Source: Lineus longissimus (lineage: Eukaryota > Nemertea > Pilidiophora > Heteronemertea > Lineidae). From it: 64,000 nucleotides of DNA. The notes under the pieces were generated by a model. That model was not told the DNA's origin and did not search any database. It saw only the letters and a list, made by a program, of their open reading frames with translations. Location: NCBI RefSeq assembly GCF_910592395.1, contig NC_088309.1, positions 12,776,599 to 12,840,598 of the forward strand, written 5' to 3'. Of the stretch, positions 57,448-64,000 are shown piece after piece (positions within the stretch are counted from its first letter, which is position 1; each line of letters begins with the position of its first letter). The translations under genes were made by a program, and so were the position numbers.

Positions 57448-59330
57448 TCAATAAAATTCATAATATCTGCTTCCCTGTTCTTCCACGACTGGGAAGGGAA
57501 TCAGGAGATCCTCATGCCCTAAATACAACAAAGCCGTATATGGAGTATTCAACAACACTCCCAAGCGCTTCATCTTCAATAATGGTGCCCGAACAGAGGT
57601 TGGCAAGTCTATCAGAAGAATCCTTATGTCTGGCCAGTCAATGCCGACTGTTGGCCACGGAAAACGTCGCAACTGATACATTCTCAATATCTGAGGTGAA
57701 GCAGTCAATTGGAAATTGCTCGGACAACCGAGTAATGTCTTCAATTGAATATCCATACTGTCAACCCCATTGGATAACCGCAAAACTATATTTGTGGTTG
57801 CTGTCGTAAAAGGAGTACGAACCAGCTGAACCAACAACTGTAAGTCCTTCCACAAGTAGTGTGATGTGATAAAACAAGCCATCAGCAGAACGCATATCAG
57901 CAAGATGAAATCAGTAGACTAGGTAGAATTGATTATTCCTTGAGTTGGGAACACTGGGCCTTGAAAAGATCCTGGCAGTGGAACATGAATTGACCCATTT
58001 TTGACAATGACAAATCCTCTTGCCACAGGTAAGCTACCTGCTGCAGGAAGAAGAGAAACCATACAACAGTGAGTCCTAATAAATACATAACCGCTTAGAA
58101 GTATAGCTAAAACACTCAATAAGCCTGTCAGAGAAAATACATTACTTGGCGCAAAATCAAAGGTTGACTCGTCCACTGGAGTCAATTCTGAACTGACAGC
58201 AGCCATTTTGGAGGCATATAATTTATGCTTTGCTTGGGCCCGAGTTACTAACTTTTTAAAATCTATGGAAAAATCCTTTTCCTGAGTACTGACCGATTCC
58301 CATTTGTCCTTAATCAGAGTTAGGTTAGGTAGCATCAATTGAGGTGGTTTTTGATACATTTTCTTTCCCGGAATATACACATGATTATTGGGATGCAGTG
58401 TATGATAAACAGCTCGATTTAAAGGATGCAGAAATGTTGGTGTGACCGTTTTAGAAATACAACCTGTCAGTAACAGTTTGGGCGCAACCTTGAAACTATC
58501 ACTAGACTATGAACAACGACATGGAATTTCAAGAAGGCAATAATTGCAATGAGGAATGGTTTGAGAGGGCCGATCCATACAAGACAATTTCCACATACCT
58601 TGTTTACCAGATGCCAAATACGAATCATCGACATCAGCGAGAGCGATGGCTCCCTCAAACAACCCATTTTCTTGATAATGAATAGCACAATGCTTAATTA
58701 TCTCATTTGGTACATCGAAGTATAAGGCGCTAGCACAAGTAAATGTAGTACTGGCCTTCATAGACTAAGTACCCATACAAATTTTTAACTCCTTCCCTTG
58801 ACAAGCCGAGAGGAAATCGTGATTGAACTCTATGAAATAATTCTCATCCTGAGTAACTCCTATATACTCAGTTTTTGGATCGATTAGGGTTGTATGGTCA
58901 CTAGAACCATTGAGTTGAACAGGTGTAGTGATAATGTTGAATATTTCAAAATATGTCAACAAACATTGACCGCAAAAGAATTTTAATTGAGATATACAGG
59001 AATTTGTCAGACTGGGAGTACAGAATGTCTCGTACCTGATAATGGTATGAGGGATCCAAATAAGCTAGTCGGAACTGAGGGTATTGTACTGGAAGCATCT
59101 CCCGTACTTCCTTCAATACAGCCCTTACCTGTTCCGGCGCAACCAAAGAGATTGGGAGATACCCACTGAGAAGAGTCTGAGAAGCCGCTATATAAGTATA
59201 AGCATGTGACTCCTGTTCCATAGCAATAAGATTACTTAAAGGCAAAGCACAATCTGAGGGTACAACTTCGAATATATCGCTCCATGATCGTCATATGAAA
59301 TCATTCAAAAACACAATTAGCAATATAAAC
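57448..59330 (-). pseudogene. envelope-like retroelement remnant, broken in several frames
   Basis: A series of minus-strand frames (58946-59245, 58765-58962, 58507-58761, 57919-58380, 57448-57903) continues from one to the next across stops and frameshifts. They give a cysteine-bearing ectodomain-like stretch, then a heptad-like segment, then one clear hydrophobic span of about 20-25 residues near 58090-58155 with a basic/cysteine tail. The order fits the envelope gene of an LTR retroelement. No gag, pol or LTRs are attached, and the upstream side ends just before the P2X7-type gene. Family assignment is uncertain and the copy is clearly dead. Confidence 0.35.
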
Positions 59331-59430
59331 CACGAGATAAATTTTTTTGGAGCTTTTTGTTACTTGTACCGGGCTCCATTTGTAAACATCGTCTGCTACA
59401 AAAACGACCACTAGCGCCGTCTTCCGTTGA

Positions 59431-59437
59431 TGACGTA
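59431..59437 (+). promoter_or_regulatory. TGACGTA motif before the third P2X7-type gene
   Basis: CRE-like word 33 bases before the ATG. The same core lies upstream of the P2X7-type frames at 22081 and 43989. Confidence 0.5.
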
Positions 59438-59469
59438 TTACCGTGTATCAATTATCATCAGCAATAACA

Positions 59470-61158
59470 ATGGCGGACAATATCAGCAGTTCTTCGATTT
59501 CGAGTGATAGTGACGACGATTTAGCAAGTTCTGGACATGCTGGAGCGAGTGAATCAATATCATCGGTTGATTTAACGGGAGATGAACTCGAGGATCGCGT
59601 TATGGTGGCAGGAGAGGTTCAGGGGTACCAATTCGAGCCGAGTTTCAACTCCGAAGGCAGTGGCAATGGGTCTGGCTCGGAAACTTCGGCTTCTGAATCA
59701 GATTCTCATTCTGACGATCCGGACGGGGTGAAGGCCAAATGGCATGAATGGGCATCAAGAATGAACATAACGGATTGGTACGTGTGTCAAACATTGTCTG
59801 AAAATGTCAGTTAGCCTAATGTTAACCTTCGAACTTTGGTCCGTGCTATGTATTTCCGAGAAAAGCCAAAACGATGCAGATAATCTATCCTGCCTATTAG
59901 GCCATAGGAATGATTAATCCTGTTTACCGTCCGAGTGATTTAAAAAGATGATGAGGCTTTTTTTCATTTTTCATTATTCATTATCGGTTTACAGTCTGAT
60001 TTACTGGTCAAAACACGCGATTCAGCAAGTTCCAGTAAATGGAAATCAGGTCGGTCATCAACATGAGGCATTGAAAAAATGTCATTATTATGATGAAGAG
60101 CCTACCCTGCCAAGTTTTTATTGTGTTTTTCAAGCATTTAAGGTAAAGATGAACCACTGGAAAGATTATTTAAATAAAAAAATGATGGCAACAATAAAAT
60201 AAATAGATTTTTAAAAAAATAATAAAAATATTTCATGTTCGCTCAGAATCCATGCGGGAGGTGGACGGTAAACAGGATTAATAATTCCCATGGCCTAATT
60301 GTATTGTACAGTGGAACAGTCCATCCATGCATGTGTACATGCCAAGTCCAAGATGCAGGCTTGGCTTGACTTACACTGTGAAGTGAATGCACCTGTAAAA
60401 TAGCTGTAGTGCTTCCAAATAAAACTTGACTTCCATACATTTACAAGTATTTTTCTTCTAATTACTAGGTGCGACTGTGGAAAGTTGTGTGTGAATTCAC
60501 CTTTCCCTGAAGAAAATGCGTGCTGCTCTGAAAAGGTCCCCATTTTGAACAAGATGGAAGAATTCAATGCCGACCACGGTGGCGACATCGTATGCATTAC
60601 TAAGCATCCAGGGTTCAGCTCCAACTACCTGGATGTATGGGTTCTACAAGCGGCCTACAGGTTGTACCAGAAGAAACACCGAGTGGGCATAGACGGGGAG
60701 ATCAATATGAATATGTAAGTTCAACATAGAAATAATTATACTTTTGTAATTAGGTTTAGCCAACCAGAGTCATATATCATTACAAGTCAATAGTCAGCCC
60801 TAAATACAAAACAATAATCTAGAGTAAAGTTGGTTTAGTTATGTTATGCAAATCAATATATTTATTTACAAGAAGAAGAAGATGGTTCAACCATTCAAAT
60901 TGATGTTATAGTTAAGCATTTAAATTTTTCCGGAATTTGCACATACCGGTACATCACCAGAAGCTAAAATGAATGCCATTATCTTTCAGGAAATACAGAT
61001 ACATCGCATATCGTCAGCTAGTTGCCTGGTGCTGGGGGTTCCTAGGGAAAGAAAATCGAGTGCCGCTGCCAGCCTGTGCTTTGGATGTGATTCGAAAGAC
61101 ATTTCCAGCTGAAGGAGAACTTGTAGGTTTTAAATACCCCACTCTCAAGAAAAAGTAA
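59470..61158 (+). CDS. P2X7-type zinc-binding domain protein, three exons, 240 aa
   Basis: Exons 59470-59777, 60469-60714 and 60990-61158. Splice ends are GTACGT/TTACTAG and GTAAGT/CTTTCAG; both introns are phase 2, the first splitting the Trp before the cysteine cluster exactly as in the gene at 22081. The N-terminal 100 residues are Ser/Asp/Glu-rich with YQFEPSF. The domain has WCDCGKLC, ACCSEKV, CITKHPGF, LDVWVLQAAYRLY, then YIAYRQLVAWCWGFLGKENR and VPLPAC. The start at 59470 was chosen because CAATGG gives a good context and the acidic arm begins there. No transmembrane part, so a soluble protein; zinc binding is expected from the cysteines. It has one more intron than the gene at 22081, so the two are diverged paralogues. 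The stop lies 27 bp from the stop of the opposite-strand transposase-like gene. Confidence 0.88.
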
Positions 61159-61185
61159 GACACAAGTTAGTGAAAGACTGAAAGT

Positions 61186-64000
61186 TCATTTGTTGTTAAA
61201 ACGACGGAACGTTGTCTGGTACTTTTCAACAGCAGTGGCTTTGTCTGGATGATCGTAGCTTGCGCACAGTGCTTCGTACGTGTTCTTCTTCTCAGGTTGG
61301 ATATTGTTGATGCATCTTCGTTGGACTTCAGGAAGTAATCTCTGGATGTAATCTGTGAATAGAACATTCTGAGTAAGATTTGTACTGGTGTTAACTGTGA
61401 TAGATTATTATTATAGACCCCACATACAACAAATGTGGGGTCTATATTGAGATTACTAGGAGAAGGTACTAGGCTTCTGCATTCTTCCCAGGTTAGGTAG
61501 TCCAGCAAAACTGCTATTTCAACTGAAAAACTGTCACCCCTGTCCCATCAAACTAAACTCGATCTAGTGCACCTGGCAAAGATTTTTTCGAAATTCGGAT
61601 AATTTTGATGACTTTGAAGCGTTTTTATGCGCCGATTTTCGGATTTGTTTTCAAATCTCCGGCACGATTCTGTCACTCACACGTATATTACATGTATTAG
61701 CATAAGCTCCGCCCCGTAATGGTGACGTCATATCCTCATGCATCATGGGTGAGGCTAAAGATACTCGGCCCCCTTTGTTGACATCGGCTATTTTAAGAAA
61801 AGCATATGGTAACTCCTTACCCACAATACATTGCGGACAAACATTACCACGTGTTTTTTTGCATCATGGCTGCGGTATCTGAGCTCTTTGCCGAAGTGGC
61901 GAGCTGTCGAGTATTTTGAGCAAAGAACGACGGTTGAATGTAGGAATAAAATAAAGGAATAGCTTATCGATGATCCATCCTGCCCATCTGAAAAGGTTAG
62001 GGTGCTGTTTAAATGTTATTGAGCGTGTGATTTTGAGAAAGCGCGAGCGTGTTTGTCCGGAAATAGATCATCCGCGAAACGGAATAGACTTCACTCCTCC
62101 ATACGTGTACTGTGTGGGCCCGTGGGGGATATCGAATTTGCTGCCAAGCAACTTCAAATTTCTAATATATTTCTTTATATCTTCCTGTTCTCTCCCTTCT
62201 TCCCAATACTGGCGGTAGAAGATTCCAGCAATACCCCCAAGTACAAGTGGGAGCTATCAAATTTGCTGACAAGCAAATTTCAAATTTCTAGTTAATTTTA
62301 ATATTTGAAAGCATTTAAATAAATTTATTAATAAAATGGTCATAATTTTGTAATTACTAATTTCTTTTGGCCTTACCGTGTGTGCTAGCTTTCTTGATGG
62401 GACGAACAGAGTAAGCCCCCTTCTTGACTTTTGGAAATATGATTGACCATCTTTCATCACCTGTGCTTGTTACTGCCTGGTCTTTGTTTCCATTCTCATT
62501 GTTGTGTAGTCCTGCTAGGTACAACCTGAAAGTAATTGTTAGAGAAGTAAGTACAGGATGCACCATTAAAAAAAGCGACATGTTGTGTATGTCTTCATAT
62601 TACAGTATTCATTGGTGTATTATGTAATGAAATATTTCATCACCTAAATGTTAGAGAATGGATGTTTTACCTGCTTTTCATTCCTTCATGATCGAAATGC
62701 AGCTGCTTTGGGGCGAAGTGGTTTATGACACTATGGAAAGCCTCAAGTCCGGACGTCTGCTTCCCACATGAGAGCTTTCCAATATCATTCACGAATCGGG
62801 TTGCCGTTATCACCTTGGTCACTTTGGTGGACACTTTGGTTCCTGGAATTTAAAGGGGAAATGGTCAATCATGTCCACATTACTATGATGCAATTCTGCC
62901 ATGGAGATAACTTAGGCAGCTAATAAATTTAGATGTACAGTTTGGTATAAAATCATTTTTGCATCCATCTGTATACTAACATTAGAACATCGACAATTTC
63001 TCAGAGTTGCTGACAGAACCAACTTGGGGTGTCTCTATCTCTTGGGGCAAAGGGAGATTAGAAAGTGACACAAGGTCTTACCTGCTTCAAACCACTTCTT
63101 GTTTCTCATTGCATTTTTCCTTATTCTTTTTGTGAGCACATTTGGGGAATAATTCTCCATGGCCTGTATGGACATTGTGCATGTGGTCATCCAGAGACAA
63201 CCACTTTGCCTTGAGTAGTGCGCTGTCCCCTTCCGGTGTTTTTGATGCAATGAAATACACATGATTCATCATGGACTTGCACCAGTCTGCTGCTAGTTGG
63301 CAGTCCTTTTCCTTTGAAATCTTGAGGATTTTCTTCTTCAGATCTGGAAATATAAAAAAAGGAAAACACACCTTATGATAAAAAATATTTTTGCATCAAT
63401 GAATGGGTTATTGGATTAGTAGGCCTGGTGGCCATAGAAAACATGCCATGATGAAAAGCATGCAGTCATGCAGGGGTTCGTTGGGGGTATGCCTGTATGC
63501 CTATAATCGACTCACTCTTGGCAAGGTGCCACACATCAAAGAAGTGTTTCGTTTCAGGAAGGTTCTCGCGCAGCCATTTCGCAATCATAACGTGGCGATC
63601 TGTAATGATGCTGTACATAACAATCCCTTCCTCTTGCAGAACTTTGGTGCATCGAATTAGACCCTCTTTTTCCATGTGAACTGATGATTTCACCTCAGTA
63701 GACTAGAATGAGATATACATGTAATGAGGTGTATTAATGATACATGTAGATGATAGCCAGCATTTGCCAGGTGCTCAAATACAAAACAATTGAATATTCA
63801 TGTATTGCAATACTGACCTGAACAAGTTCGATGTCCAGGATTTTCTTCATCTCCAGATCCATGAGTGTATAGCAGCCATACTTTGCTGAATGCCCAGGTG
63901 TATCAGAACGCCCATCACCTCCAACCACCAAGGGATAATCTGCTTCCTTCACAGCATCCAAGATTTCTCTCTGCTCTTGTCTCCATGCATCCTGAACAGC
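61186..64000 (-). CDS. DDE transposase-like gene, six exons in window, continues past the edge
   Basis: Minus-strand exons: 63818 to beyond 64000, 63516-63702, 63082-63343, 62671-62842, 62377-62525 and 61186-61352. All introns have GT/AG ends and matching phases if one extra base in exon 3 is allowed for. Motifs in order: LVVGGDGRSDTPGHSAKYG (first Asp), a VKSSVHMEKEG block, IITDRHVMIAKWL (second Asp), HFFDVWHLAK (the D-x-W-H insertion typical of Kolobok and related families), HMHNVHTGH and KCAH metal-binding-like residues, SGLEAFHSVINHFAPK (the Glu), HFDHEGMKSR, and a C-terminal YLAGLHNNENG region. All acidic catalytic positions are kept. In exon 3 a run of A bases (about 63133-63137) puts the frame one base out; the open frame resumes in phase with KKWFEAG. 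Could be a domesticated gene, a live transposase with an assembly error, or a recent pseudogene. The N-terminus, where a THAP domain may lie, is outside the window. Confidence 0.8.
61413..61445. repeat. perfect 13-bp inverted repeat in the last intron
   Basis: ATAGACCCCACAT and ATGTGGGGTCTAT around a 7-base loop. Looks like the 5' hairpin of another DINE-like family, with no 3' part visible. Confidence 0.7.

Overview
The window is eukaryotic nuclear DNA from an invertebrate, most likely a marine animal. The evidence is GT/AG introns, stand-alone P2X7-type zinc-domain genes, THAP genes, an INO80B-like gene, a tRNA-derived SINE, and Gypsy, Harbinger, Tc1 and Helitron-like elements. I cannot name the species. 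A cephalochordate, echinoderm, hemichordate or lophotrochozoan would all fit. Most of the window is repeats, and nearly every short ORF is a chance frame.

Layout. 0-20 kb is almost all repeats: a Tc1 element (3.0-4.0 kb), several copies of a dispersed family I call R1 (nuclear-receptor-like half-sites plus hairpin ends), a second family R3, a probable solo LTR, a SINE and small MITEs. 20.9-25.5 kb is a composite unit: long imperfect inverted repeats flank a P2X7-type zinc-domain gene and a THAP gene placed tail to tail. 25.5-32.6 kb is gene-poor and holds a segmental duplication with a natural empty site for R1. 32.7-37.6 kb is a decayed Gypsy element with a PIF/Harbinger element nested in its RNase H region. 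39.3-40.3 kb is a near-identical foldback element. 40.8-41.5 kb is a frameshifted ORF pair. 43.6-47.7 kb holds the first three exons of an INO80B-like gene. Its intron 1 carries a 1.35-kb element with TTAA ends and decayed P2X7-like and THAP pieces, again tail to tail. 48.7-51 kb is R1 in reverse. 51.7-53.8 kb is a DINE/HINE-like Helitron relative with a 12-copy, roughly 145-bp array. 57.4-59.3 kb is a broken envelope-like retroelement remnant. 59.4-64 kb holds a third P2X7-type gene whose stop codon lies 27 bp from the stop of a multi-exon DDE-transposase-like gene on the other strand.

Main idea. In all three places a P2X7-type zinc-domain gene faces a THAP or transposase gene tail to tail. 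A TGACGTA motif lies upstream of each P2X7-type start. Two of the three units sit between inverted repeats, one of them with TTAA target duplications. This looks like a two-gene DNA transposon, or a system derived from one: a DNA-binding or transposase gene plus a P2X7-ballast-type zinc protein as the second gene. Gene structures come from reading splice sites and frames by hand. Functions are inferred from motifs.
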